Below, piece by piece: positions 7,852 through 15,664 of a stretch of 38,115 nt of DNA. The notes beneath the pieces were generated by a model. That model saw nothing but the letters and a program-made list of their open reading frames with translations. It had not been told where the DNA came from and ran no database searches. Each line of letters begins with the position of its first letter. Positions within the stretch are counted from its first letter, which is position 1. This stretch comes from Crenothrix polyspora (GTDB lineage Bacteria; Pseudomonadota; Gammaproteobacteria; Methylococcales; Methylomonadaceae), in NCBI GenBank assembly GCA_945902915.1, contig CAMDNJ010000014.1:1-38115 (forward strand), given 5' to 3'. The position numbers were made by a program, and so were the translations under genes.

Positions 7852-8258
7852 GCGTAACATACAAGGATTTCTTATACTCTGCCGAAGCTTTGTTAGATAA
7901 CCCCTACAGCACAGAAATGGATTTGAGGAAGGCAACCAGTCTCTCTTTTTACGCAGTATTTCAGTTAAGCCGAGAAATCGCCTCAAAACTGCCGCTGCCT
8001 ATAGATCCAGCAGAGTATCAAAAACTAGACATACAAGACAAAGTCATTATTAGATTTGAAAAACACCCCGACAAACGTATTCAAGCTGTAAGCTACCTCA
8101 TCAAGCAACTCAGAGCCCAGCACATGATCGCAGACTATGACACCCATCTAGATATTAAACGTATAGAAACTACTCAGCATTTTTATGCCACCCAACGAAT
8201 GCTTAGCTCACTTGAAGGCTTACTTGCAGCACTTAATTCTCTGGAAAATCAACCATGA
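7848..8258 (+). CDS. HEPN-like small helical protein in the serine-cycle operon
   Basis: A 136-residue soluble, helical protein. Residues about 26-47 (LRKATSLSFYAVFQLSREIA) and 84-98 (LIKQLRAQHMIADYD) match the two most recognisable stretches of UPF0332/HEPN-type proteins, where an [AS]xSxAYYAxFH-like helix is followed by an RxxADYD segment. The canonical Rx4-6H RNase motif is not seen, so ribonuclease activity is not supported. It overlaps the preceding TPR-like gene and hprA by 4 bases on each side (ATGA), meaning the metabolic gene downstream may depend on its translation. Function unknown; an assembly or regulatory accessory of the operon is speculation. Confidence 0.6.
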   Translation: MSVTYKDFLYSAEALLDNPYSTEMDLRKATSLSFYAVFQLSREIASKLPLPIDPAEYQKLDIQDKVIIRFEKHPDKRIQAVSYLIKQLRAQHMIADYDTHLDIKRIETTQHFYATQRMLSSLEGLLAALNSLENQP

Positions 8259-9226
8259 ACAAACCTAAAGTCGTCGTCACCCGTCGCTGGCCTGCCGAAG
8301 TCGAAGCTCAGCTAAAAGAACACTACGATGTTCAGTTAAATGAATTCGACATCCCCATGACCGCTAATGAACTTAAACTTGCGCTGCAAACAGCAGATGC
8401 CTTATTACCGACGGTGACTGACGTACTCAACGCAGACATACTCACCGTGGACAATAAACGCGCTAAAATCATCGGTAATTTTGGTGTAGGCTATAACAAT
8501 ATCGACATTGATGCCGCCAAAGCACAAGGCTTAGTGGTGACTAATACACCGCATGTGTTAACCGACTGTACCGCTGACATTGCCATGTTACTGCTACTGA
8601 TGTCGGCACGCCGCGCTCCTGAGGGAGAGCGTATGATTCGTAATCAGCAATGGACAGGCTGGACACCTACGCAACTCATCGGCCAAAAAGTCACCGGCAA
8701 AACCTTAGGACTTATTGGTTTTGGTCGTATCGCACAAGCCATGGCTAAAAAAGCTCACCATGGCTTTGGCATGAACATACTCTGTTTTGCGCCCTCACAA
8801 CCCGATCCCGCCATCATGGCTGATTTGCAAGCCACACGCTGTACAACGGTTGAAGAATTACTATCCGAAGCTAACTTCGTGTCCTTACATTGTCCAGGCG
8901 GCGCTGCAACTAAACATTTAATCAATGAACAACGCTTAAAACTGATGCGCCCTAGCGCCCATTTGATCAATACTGCTAGGGGCGATGTTGTGGACAGCAA
9001 GGCCTTAATTAAAGCCTTAAAAGAAGGCTGGATTGCCGGCGCAGGTTTAGATGTTTATGAAGGCGAACCCGCTATAGACCCAGAATTTTTAGAGCTAAAT
9101 AACGTGTCCTTATTACCGCACCTAGGGAGTGCTACAGAAGAAACCCGCATCGCTATGGGTAATCGGGTATTAGCTAATATTGCCGCTTTTTTTGCAGGTC
9201 ATGAGCCTGATGATAAAGTTGTTTAG
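8255..9226 (+). CDS. hprA: Hydroxypyruvate reductase (NAD(P)H-dependent, serine cycle)
   Basis: This enzyme reduces hydroxypyruvate, made by Sga, to D-glycerate. The 323-residue protein is a D-isomer-specific 2-hydroxyacid dehydrogenase: substrate-domain loop NFGVGYNNIDIDAAKAQGL (about 73-91), Rossmann motif GLIGFGRIAQAMAKKA, and the catalytic triad as Arg in INTARGDVVD, Glu in GLDVYEGEPAI and His in LLPHLGSATEETR. Glyoxylate reductase or phosphoglycerate dehydrogenase are related alternatives; the context of sga and malyl-CoA genes favours hydroxypyruvate reductase. It is the last gene of the rightward block and is followed by two hairpins. Confidence 0.9.
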   Translation: MNKPKVVVTRRWPAEVEAQLKEHYDVQLNEFDIPMTANELKLALQTADALLPTVTDVLNADILTVDNKRAKIIGNFGVGYNNIDIDAAKAQGLVVTNTPHVLTDCTADIAMLLLLMSARRAPEGERMIRNQQWTGWTPTQLIGQKVTGKTLGLIGFGRIAQAMAKKAHHGFGMNILCFAPSQPDPAIMADLQATRCTTVEELLSEANFVSLHCPGGAATKHLINEQRLKLMRPSAHLINTARGDVVDSKALIKALKEGWIAGAGLDVYEGEPAIDPEFLELNNVSLLPHLGSATEETRIAMGNRVLANIAAFFAGHEPDDKVV

Positions 9227-9253
9227 CAATACAGCTATTTGTAAACTTATTTA

Positions 9254-9307
9254 GCTGGAGTGGGTTAATGACCAACTACTCCAGCCTTTTATTGGTCATA
9301 CCAATAA
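9254..9307. terminator. Paired hairpins between convergent hprA and wbpM-like gene
   Basis: GCTGGAGT (9254-9261) pairs with ACTCCAGC (9278-9285), followed by CTTTTATT as a U-rich tail for transcripts from hprA. An adjacent stem TTATTGGT/ACCAATAA (9289-9296, 9300-9307, three-base loop) follows. Placed between two convergent genes, these probably work as a bidirectional terminator. Confidence 0.65.
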
Positions 9308-9344
9308 CTCTGCAAAGTTACTAAAAGGCTAGACCATGTCTTGA

Positions 9345-11312
9345 TCAGACGCTGTTCATTGAATATCGCAACTGTTCTTGCCATAACAAATCTTGAATGC
9401 CACATTGTGGCGAAAAACACGGAACCGCTTGAAACAAAACAGCTCTAATTTGCTCAAAATCTTCGTTTTGAGTCGCCAACTCCAAAGTAGATAGTAATTT
9501 CTCAAGCTCAGACCAGGGAATAATAGCATCCTGTGCCCGCAAAATACTTTTATGACTGGTTTTTGAAACATTGTCGCCAATCAACAGTTCTTCATAGAGC
9601 TTTTCACCAGGTCTTAAGCCGGTAAAGTGGATTTCGATTTCACCCTCAGGATGCAACTCATTTTTTATTTCTAAACCACTTAAATGAATCATACGTTTTG
9701 CCAAATCGACTATGCGTATGGGTTCCCCCATATCTAAGACCAAAACATCACCACCCTGCCCTAAAGCACCGGCTTGAATAACCAACTGTGAGGCTTCAGG
9801 AATCGTCATAAAATAACGAATGATGCGCTCATCCGTGACCGTTACCGGACCGCCCCTAGCGATCTGCTCTCTAAATAAAGGCACGACAGAGCCCGAAGAA
9901 CCTAAGACATTACCAAAACGCACCATGGTAAAACGCGTGTGATGTGCACTACCAAAGCCTGCACTTAATGCTTGCAAAATTAACTCGGCAAAGCGTTTAG
10001 TGGCTCCCATGGTATTCGTCGGCCTGACCGCCTTATCGGTTGAAATTAAGACAAACAATTCAACACCGGCTTTAATAGCGGCTTGCGCAGTATATAAAGT
10101 ACCGAAGATATTATTCCTGACTGCCTCACCGGGATTTTTCTCTACCATAGGTACATGCTTATAGGCCGCCGCATGATAAAGCGTTTGCACATTAAAGACC
10201 GAACACACTTTCTCAATGCGCCTTGCATCAGCAACAGAACCCAGCACCGTGATAATCTCGATAGCGGCTACCTGAGGCTTGCGAGTTAATAAATGCTGTA
10301 AGTCTTTTTCTATGGCATAAAGTGCAAACTCACTCAGTTCAAAAAGAATTAAAGTACGTGGCTGTAACAAAACAATTTGCCGACACAGCTCCGAGCCTAT
10401 AGAACCTCCCGCCCCCGTGACCATCACTATCTTTTCGGTGATAGCTGCTGCCAATAAGGATTGATCGGGGGCGACCGGATGACGACCTAAAAGATCAGCA
10501 ATATCAACTTCCTGCAACACATCAACAGTGACCTTACCTTGAGCAATATCAGACAAACCTGGCATAGACATAACATGCACGGCATAAGGTTCTAACAGTC
10601 TGATTAAATCACTAATATGTGAGCGCTTGGCGGAAGGCATGGCCAGTAACACATCAGAAATCTGATAACGCTCTATTAAATAACTTAAATCACTAAAAGG
10701 ATAAATGCGTAAGCCGTTAATTTTACTTTTATGCAATGTACTATCATCATCGATAAAAGCAAGCGGACGAAATTCTCGACCATGAACCAAGGCAGAAGCC
10801 AACTGCACACCCGCACTGCCGGCACCATAAATCAGTACATTTTTTTTACGAACATCGATGCTATCGCGAACACCACCTAAACGAAAATAAGTCTCGCCCA
10901 ACCACCAGCGCGCAAATAAACGACTACTGCCAACCAACAACATCACCAGCAACCAATTTATAGGCGAAACGGTACGCGGAATAAATTTAATACCGGATTC
11001 ATACCAGACAATAGCAAAAATAAACGCATATAGTGTTGTCGCTTGAATGATAGTCCATAAGGCGCGTATTTCTATATAGCGAATAATGGCTCGATATAAG
11101 CCTAATTTGAGAAACACAAACACAGCGATCATTGGCGCTATAGCAAACAAATACCACACATCGCCTTTGGGCACATACAACTCACCCCAGCGTAATGAAA
11201 ACGCTGACCATAGAGAGAACCATACAAAAAACACATCAATACTAATTAAAATGAAAGCTTTGCTGTGTCTTTTAAGACCAATAAACCAATGCGCCAAAAT
11301 AGCCTGCTTCAT
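9345..11312 (-). CDS. Membrane-bound nucleotide-sugar 4,6-dehydratase (WbpM/CapD/PglF family)
   Basis: This protein makes a UDP-4-keto-6-deoxy-N-acetylhexosamine, the precursor of the first sugar of the glycan. The 655-residue length is typical. The N-terminus has about four membrane helices (from about residue 17 to 130), followed by a CoA-binding-like Rossmann domain (NVLIYGAGSAGVQLASAL) and a second catalytic SDR domain beginning VMVTGAGGSIGSELCRQI (about 293-310). The SDR active-site region ISTDKAVRPTNTMGATKR has Met in place of the usual YxxxK tyrosine, as in the WbpM/PglF/FlaA1 families, and HAAAYKHVPMVE is conserved. It overlaps the next upstream gene by 4 bases and ends the long minus-strand polysaccharide cluster. 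Confidence 0.9.
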   Translation of the reverse strand: MKQAILAHWFIGLKRHSKAFILISIDVFFVWFSLWSAFSLRWGELYVPKGDVWYLFAIAPMIAVFVFLKLGLYRAIIRYIEIRALWTIIQATTLYAFIFAIVWYESGIKFIPRTVSPINWLLVMLLVGSSRLFARWWLGETYFRLGGVRDSIDVRKKNVLIYGAGSAGVQLASALVHGREFRPLAFIDDDSTLHKSKINGLRIYPFSDLSYLIERYQISDVLLAMPSAKRSHISDLIRLLEPYAVHVMSMPGLSDIAQGKVTVDVLQEVDIADLLGRHPVAPDQSLLAAAITEKIVMVTGAGGSIGSELCRQIVLLQPRTLILFELSEFALYAIEKDLQHLLTRKPQVAAIEIITVLGSVADARRIEKVCSVFNVQTLYHAAAYKHVPMVEKNPGEAVRNNIFGTLYTAQAAIKAGVELFVLISTDKAVRPTNTMGATKRFAELILQALSAGFGSAHHTRFTMVRFGNVLGSSGSVVPLFREQIARGGPVTVTDERIIRYFMTIPEASQLVIQAGALGQGGDVLVLDMGEPIRIVDLAKRMIHLSGLEIKNELHPEGEIEIHFTGLRPGEKLYEELLIGDNVSKTSHKSILRAQDAIIPWSELEKLLSTLELATQNEDFEQIRAVLFQAVPCFSPQCGIQDLLWQEQLRYSMNSV

Positions 11313-12346
11313 AAGACTGCTCTTTGACCGGCGCGAAAAACAATAGCCAAAAACATCAAAGGCAGATAAGCCAACAGTAAACCTAAAACAGCATTGAGTT
11401 GATTTAAACCCACAGCTAAGGCCAAGGGTAATAACCAGATGATATTAATAACGGCCACAGCTAAAGACACTTTTTTATGAGATCCATAACAACGTGCAGC
11501 ATATTGATAACCGTGACTACAATGTGCCTGATAGACTTTATCGCCTCTTAATAAGCGCCTGAATAAGGTCCAAGTCGCATCAGTAATAAAGACCGCTAAT
11601 AAAATCAACCAGCTCCAAAAAAATGAAGAGTCCAGCCATGCCGCTTGAATAGACAATAAGCCCAATACAATACCTAAAAACCCACTACCAGCATCACCCA
11701 TAAAAATCTTGGCGGGTGGGAAATTCCATACTAAAAAACCGCTAACCGTGACCGCCAACAATACAGGTACTATCCATAAAGCACTCACTTCAGCTTGTAA
11801 AACATATAAAAGTGCCGCAGCTAAGCTAACAGTAATCGCCTCTATACTGGCTAGACCATCGATACCATCCATAAAGTTATAAAGATTCAGCAACCACACC
11901 AAATATAGTACGGCTAAAAGCTGACCTAACCAGCCTAACTCCAAAGCAACAAGCTCAAAGCCTGGCACAGCTAAGATCAGTACTGGCAAACCACCTAAAC
12001 AATAAAGCCCCCACGCGGCAGCACTAAAATGTACCAACAATCGCCAACGCGCGGCTATATGACCATGGTCATCTAAAAAACCAGTTATAGCGACAATCGA
12101 ACCTGCACCCAACAGTGCCCATAGTACTGAAGCTGTTACTAGATCTAAGCAAAATAGCGAAAGCAGCCCTAACAAAAACACTATGACTATCGATAAGCCA
12201 CCGCCTCTAGGTGTGGGCAGTTGATGTGAACTACGCGCATTGGGAATATCTATCAAACTAGCCGCTAAAGCATAACGACGTAACCAGCCCGTAAATAAGC
12301 CGGCTAAAAGCAAAGCCGCCAAGAATAAGCCGATTAACATTAACAT
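11309..12346 (-). CDS. Undecaprenyl-phosphate sugar-1-phosphate transferase (WbpL/WecA family)
   Basis: An integral membrane enzyme that starts glycan synthesis by moving a HexNAc-1-phosphate from UDP-sugar to undecaprenyl phosphate. The 345-residue protein has about ten hydrophobic helices. Family motifs: DIPNARSSHQLPTPRGGGLS (about 37-56), the DDH loop, LNLYNFMDGIDGLAS with the catalytic aspartates, PPAKIFMGDAGSGFLG, and a cytosolic SHGYQ loop that matches the HxxYQ-type motif of WbpL/WecA relatives. Position beside WbpV- and WbpM-like genes mirrors the Pseudomonas wbpV-wbpL-wbpM trio and suggests an N-acetyl-6-deoxyhexosamine as first sugar. Confidence 0.88.
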   Translation of the reverse strand: MLMLIGLFLAALLLAGLFTGWLRRYALAASLIDIPNARSSHQLPTPRGGGLSIVIVFLLGLLSLFCLDLVTASVLWALLGAGSIVAITGFLDDHGHIAARWRLLVHFSAAAWGLYCLGGLPVLILAVPGFELVALELGWLGQLLAVLYLVWLLNLYNFMDGIDGLASIEAITVSLAAALLYVLQAEVSALWIVPVLLAVTVSGFLVWNFPPAKIFMGDAGSGFLGIVLGLLSIQAAWLDSSFFWSWLILLAVFITDATWTLFRRLLRGDKVYQAHCSHGYQYAARCYGSHKKVSLAVAVINIIWLLPLALAVGLNQLNAVLGLLLAYLPLMFLAIVFRAGQRAVL

Positions 12347-13344
12347 GCTTTGGCTTCCCTATAAGCATCTGCCACTTTGAGCAAAGCCTCTTGCACAGAC
12401 ACAGGTGGTTGCCAGCCCAGTAACTCACGAGCTTTAGCGTTATCAACCTGTAAAGAACCACATAAGCGTTGTGCCATCGCTTGCTTGCCTACTAACTTAG
12501 CGCCCAGCATTAATAGGCTTTCTGGTAGCTTTATTAATCTAGCGGGTTTACCGAGTGCTTCCGCCATTGACCTTAACAATTCAGACGTAGATAAATCCAT
12601 ACCATCTGAAGCTAAAAAGGTTTGATTAGCCGCTGCGGGATGGACAATACAGAGCTGAATTAAATCGATTAAGTTATCTAAGGCTAATAAACTGCGTTGA
12701 TTATGAATACTGCCTAAAGGCAAGGGCATGCCTAAAGCTAGGCAGCGCATCATGGCTTTAAAATTAGCCTTAACGCCTGGGCCATAGATTAACACGGGGC
12801 GAATAATCACCACCTCTAAGCCTGTGTCTTTAGCTAATTGCTGCAATTCCAGCTCGGCTTCGTATTTAGAAAGTCCATAAGCATCTAGGGGAGCAGGCGC
12901 TTGCTCTTCATGATAAGGATGACCTAAGGCCGTAGCTTCGCCATTCACTTTAATCGAACTGATAAAGATAAAGCGTTTGACACCCGCTAGCGCTGCTTGC
13001 TTAGCTAGATTTAAAGTACCTTCAACATTGACTTTACGATAGGCTGACAAAGCATCTGCGGCCGTCTCATTCATGACATGTACACGAGCGGCCAAATGTA
13101 TGACCACGGTGACATCAACTAAGGCATCTGTCCATGCCGTATCGCCATTAATGTCACCTACGGATAGCGTTTCTTGACTTTGATTAACGTTAAAACTACC
13201 ACGGACTGCACAACGCACCTGATAGCCTAGCTTAACCAACGCTGTCGATAAAGGTAAGCCTACAAAACCCTGAGCCCCTGTAACAAGTATGAGCCCTGAC
13301 CTTAAATTATCTGAATGTTGCAATACTTTTAACTCACTGTTCAT
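12340..13344 (-). CDS. NAD-dependent 4-ketoreductase/epimerase (WbpV/WbpK-like)
   Basis: Extended short-chain dehydrogenase of 334 residues, predicted to reduce the 4-keto sugar made by the WbpM-like dehydratase to a UDP-6-deoxy-HexNAc (QuiNAc or FucNAc; the stereochemistry cannot be read from sequence). The Rossmann motif is LVTGAQGFVGLPLS (about 20-33), followed by VIHLAARVHVMNE, the Ser of FIFISSIKVNGE, the catalytic YGLSKYEAE (YxxxK) and VIIRPVLIYGPGVKANF. Overlaps the WbpL-like gene by 7 bases. It is first of its three-gene set; a long non-coding gap lies upstream, so a promoter just before 13344 is likely. Confidence 0.85.
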   Translation of the reverse strand: MNSELKVLQHSDNLRSGLILVTGAQGFVGLPLSTALVKLGYQVRCAVRGSFNVNQSQETLSVGDINGDTAWTDALVDVTVVIHLAARVHVMNETAADALSAYRKVNVEGTLNLAKQAALAGVKRFIFISSIKVNGEATALGHPYHEEQAPAPLDAYGLSKYEAELELQQLAKDTGLEVVIIRPVLIYGPGVKANFKAMMRCLALGMPLPLGSIHNQRSLLALDNLIDLIQLCIVHPAAANQTFLASDGMDLSTSELLRSMAEALGKPARLIKLPESLLMLGAKLVGKQAMAQRLCGSLQVDNAKARELLGWQPPVSVQEALLKVADAYREAKAC

Positions 13345-13536
13345 GAATACTACCTAGCTTTGCTATAGAGTATACCATATCAACATTATGGCTAAATATT
13401 GTGCGCTCACCTAAATTGAGCTGCACTGCCATTATTAAGTAAAAACTTAGGAGTGCTGAGCTTCAGAGACGGTGAAAGTATTCTAAATTCTATAATCGCT
13501 CCAACGCTCTGCGCGCAGACACTTAAATAAACCGTC

Positions 13537-13558
13537 ATACCGGCCGGGATGCCGGTAT
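13537..13558. repeat. REP-like hairpin
   Basis: ATACCGGC and GCCGGTAT pair around a six-base loop. The context GTCATACCGGC...GATGCCGGTATC followed by TAGTGCCATGG is the well-known form of bacterial dispersed REP palindromes. Probably one of many genomic copies. Confidence 0.6.
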
Positions 13559-13604
13559 CTAGTGCCATGGATGGTAATCTTTATACATCAATATAGCCTA
13601 GTTG

Positions 13605-13668
13605 AATCGAGATAATCTGTGCAAAAAAAACCTCGATTCCGCGTTGTTGCATCGAGGCTACTTGCTAA
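13605..13668. repeat. Direct repeat copy 1 (~60 bp) flanking a toxin-antitoxin remnant
   Basis: This segment shares the pattern AATCGA..(A)ATC.GTG, an A-run, CTCGATTCCGCGTTGTTGCA and then TCGAGGCTACTTGCTA with a second copy at 14477-14536. It contains the internal inverted repeat CCTCGAT/ATCGAGG. The pair brackets about 800 bases holding a toxin-antitoxin module, consistent with a mobile or recombination-generated insertion, though the origin is not established. Confidence 0.6.
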
Positions 13669-13835
13669 TAAAATGTGATCTGTCTCTGCCTACTCTCTTG
13701 TTTTTATATCACCTTACCGGTTACAACTGAGATATAGAGTGGTGCTGGCTCTCCCCTTTATTGGCACAGTCGCTCTTAGCTATTAAGAAAATTAATTATT
13801 GACAGCTCTTAGCTTGAGAAAATACTATACAACGT

Positions 13836-14109
13836 ATGGCATATAAACAAAAACAAATACATTTCTCCCCAGAAAAAAAACACTCTATTAAAAGCTGAAA
13901 GAGGCGTTGGTTTTGAGGACGTATTATTAGCTATCGAAATGGGGTATGTGTTAGATGATTTAGCACATTTCAATCCTGAAAAATAGCCAAATCAATCCGT
14001 TTTTATTATTTTAATCACTATAAAAGATTACGTTTATATGGTGCCTTATGTTGAAGATGAGGTCAGTATTTTTTTTAAAAACCATTATCCCCTCTCGAAA
14101 AATGCATAA
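13836..14109 (+). pseudogene. Decayed toxin gene (BrnT-like / DUF4258-type)
   Basis: Read with two corrections, this encodes about 90 residues matching small toxins paired with ribbon-helix-helix antitoxins: RGVGFEDVLLAIEMGYVLDD, then the usual hpNxeKYPxQ site, then DYVYMVPYVEDEVSIFFKNH and a terminal PLSK like the common PSRK. Two lesions are visible. The A-run at 13873-13880 has eight A where seven would keep the frame, and the codon expected to be Tyr is TAG (13984-13986). Either lesion would destroy a toxin. The paired antitoxin gene begins 23 bases downstream and is intact. Confidence 0.7.
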
Positions 14110-14132
14110 ACGTTACAACAAGGCAGCAAAAG

Positions 14133-14408
14133 ATGACTAAGTTAAATTTTGATAGTTTTGAACAAGATATTCTCGACAGTGTTGAGAATGATGAATGGCT
14201 CAGTAAAAGCAACATTCAGGAAAGACTAATAGAGCTACGAGGTTTTTTGAAGCATGAAAAGAAAAAATCTGTTTCCATCAGGCTTTCTGAAAACGATCTT
14301 TATGAATTAAAAAGAAAAGGTCTGGAAAATGGTGTGCCATATCAAAATATTATACAAATGTTGGTACATCAATATACGTCGAACAAAACCCATCTTGATG
14401 TTTCGTGA
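14133..14408 (+). CDS. Antitoxin of the CopG/BrnA-like type, without a functional toxin
   Basis: A 91-residue protein. Its C-terminal half (KKKSVSIRLSENDLYELKRK followed by VPYQNIIQMLVHQY, about 48-83) is the ribbon-helix-helix plus the conserved PYQ..I..l.HqY motif of antitoxins that partner DUF4258/BrnT-like toxins. The N-terminal half is acidic and probably wraps the toxin. Spacing and order (toxin remnant first) are those of the family. These antitoxins usually repress their own operon. With its toxin broken, it could still neutralise a related toxin elsewhere; that is inference. Confidence 0.75.
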   Translation: MTKLNFDSFEQDILDSVENDEWLSKSNIQERLIELRGFLKHEKKKSVSIRLSENDLYELKRKGLENGVPYQNIIQMLVHQYTSNKTHLDVS

Positions 14409-14476
14409 GCGCATAACAAATAAAAGAATCCTGCTTACACACATAACATTAAGTTATCTCAATGTAACGTCAGTGC

Positions 14477-14536
14477 AATCGAAAGAATCGGTGAAAAAAT
14501 CTCGATTCTGCGTTGCTGCATTGAGGCTAGTTGCTA
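14477..14536. repeat. Direct repeat copy 2 (~60 bp)
   Basis: Second copy of the repeat at 13605-13668, same orientation, with substitutions and a shorter A-run (CTCGATTCTGCGTTGCTGCA core). Its right end overlaps the last codon of the following glycosyltransferase by three bases, so insertion of this element may have set the gene's present stop codon. Confidence 0.6.
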
Positions 14537-15664
14537 CTCAGCCAGTAACTCACTATAAAACGCCATTATTCCTGCTGTAGTTTTATAACTAGGAAATAAT
14601 TCAAGCGCTCTTTGCTTTGCCGCTATGCCCATTTCTTGCCTTAAATGAACATCATCTATCAGCTTTAGCAAGGCTTGCGTAAGCCCTGCAATATCACCTG
14701 CTGTAAACAACACGCCAGTTTTACCCTCTTCCACTGCATCGGTAATACCATATATGCGTGAGGCTACGGTTGGTATAGAACAAGCCGCCGATTCAAGAAT
14801 CGTCATAGGAAGTCCTTCACGATAACTAGGCAGACAAAAAATATCGGCGGCCGCCATGTAATGTTCGGGTGCTGAGGTAAAGCTTACATAATGTAAACGA
14901 TCGCTTTCTTCTGCACAAATTGATTGAATCCGGCTAAAAGGCACATCTTCTTCTGCACCTACCAACAGCAGTACTACAGTAGGATTTTGTTTGCCAATTA
15001 CATTAAAAGCAGCCGCCAAATCCAGCATGCCTTTATCCCAATTAAGTCGACCTACAAACAAAATAACAGTGGCTGCTTGCTCAATTCCCAAATCATTACG
15101 CAAGGTGAATCTAACATCTGCATCAGGATGAAAGCGAGCCGGATTTACACCGCAAATGGAACCTGCTGCGATCACTTTTGCTTTGCCTGGTGGCAATATA
15201 CCCTCCTTTACCAAGAAAGCTTGCTGCGAATGACTCACCACTAGAATATTCGTTGCCAGTAAAGACACTAATTGATCCAATAGTTTTAACGCGCTCCTAC
15301 GCCAACCCGTTAGTGTTGCCCATACCTCGCCATGAAAGGTATTAATTCGTATCGGCACACCAGCAAACCTTGCAGCTAACATACCTAAAAGTCCCGTTTT
15401 TGGCATGTGCGTATGAACAATATCAAAGTGTTCATTTCTAAATAGCTTGAATAATTTGAACAGAACTTGTAAATCCTTGCTAGGAGAAGGCTTACGTTCT
15501 ATAGGTAGAAAAATGATCTTTGCATTAAGCCCATCAAGCAAATGCTGATCTTCAAAATTACAGACGATAGTTACTGAATAGATTTCTGCCGCAGCCTGAA
15601 TATGATCGCGTAAAAAGGAATTAACAACGGCAGGAATGGTGGCAACGTAACAGATTTTTTTCAT
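14534..15664 (-). CDS. Glycosyltransferase family 4 (GT-B retaining)
   Basis: A 376-residue cytosolic or peripheral glycosyltransferase that adds a sugar from a nucleotide donor to the growing lipid-linked oligosaccharide; donor and linkage cannot be read. The N-terminal domain has FDIVHTHMPKTGLLGMLAAR and INTFHGEVW. The C-terminal donor domain has VILFVGRLNWDKGMLDLAAA and the E-x7-E motif in REGLPMTILESAA (about 300). It overlaps the upstream GT2 gene by 4 bases (ATGA). Its 3' end lies in a dispersed repeat. Confidence 0.85.
   Translation of the reverse strand: MKKICYVATIPAVVNSFLRDHIQAAAEIYSVTIVCNFEDQHLLDGLNAKIIFLPIERKPSPSKDLQVLFKLFKLFRNEHFDIVHTHMPKTGLLGMLAARFAGVPIRINTFHGEVWATLTGWRRSALKLLDQLVSLLATNILVVSHSQQAFLVKEGILPPGKAKVIAAGSICGVNPARFHPDADVRFTLRNDLGIEQAATVILFVGRLNWDKGMLDLAAAFNVIGKQNPTVVLLLVGAEEDVPFSRIQSICAEESDRLHYVSFTSAPEHYMAAADIFCLPSYREGLPMTILESAACSIPTVASRIYGITDAVEEGKTGVLFTAGDIAGLTQALLKLIDDVHLRQEMGIAAKQRALELFPSYKTTAGIMAFYSELLAE

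Larger units (their letters stand above)
13345..13835. other. Non-coding stretch with repeat elements upstream of the WbpV-like gene
   Basis: No supported gene lies here. On the minus strand TATACT just upstream of the WbpV-like start is a candidate -10 box but no convincing -35 accompanies it. The stretch contains a REP-like hairpin and the first copy of a ~60-bp direct repeat, listed separately. The remaining sequence (about 13670-13830) shows nothing I can name. Confidence 0.5.

Noticed and set aside
14329-14580. 83-codon open frame after the antitoxin
   Set aside because: It overlaps the antitoxin in another frame and crosses the direct repeat; no similarity to a known protein.
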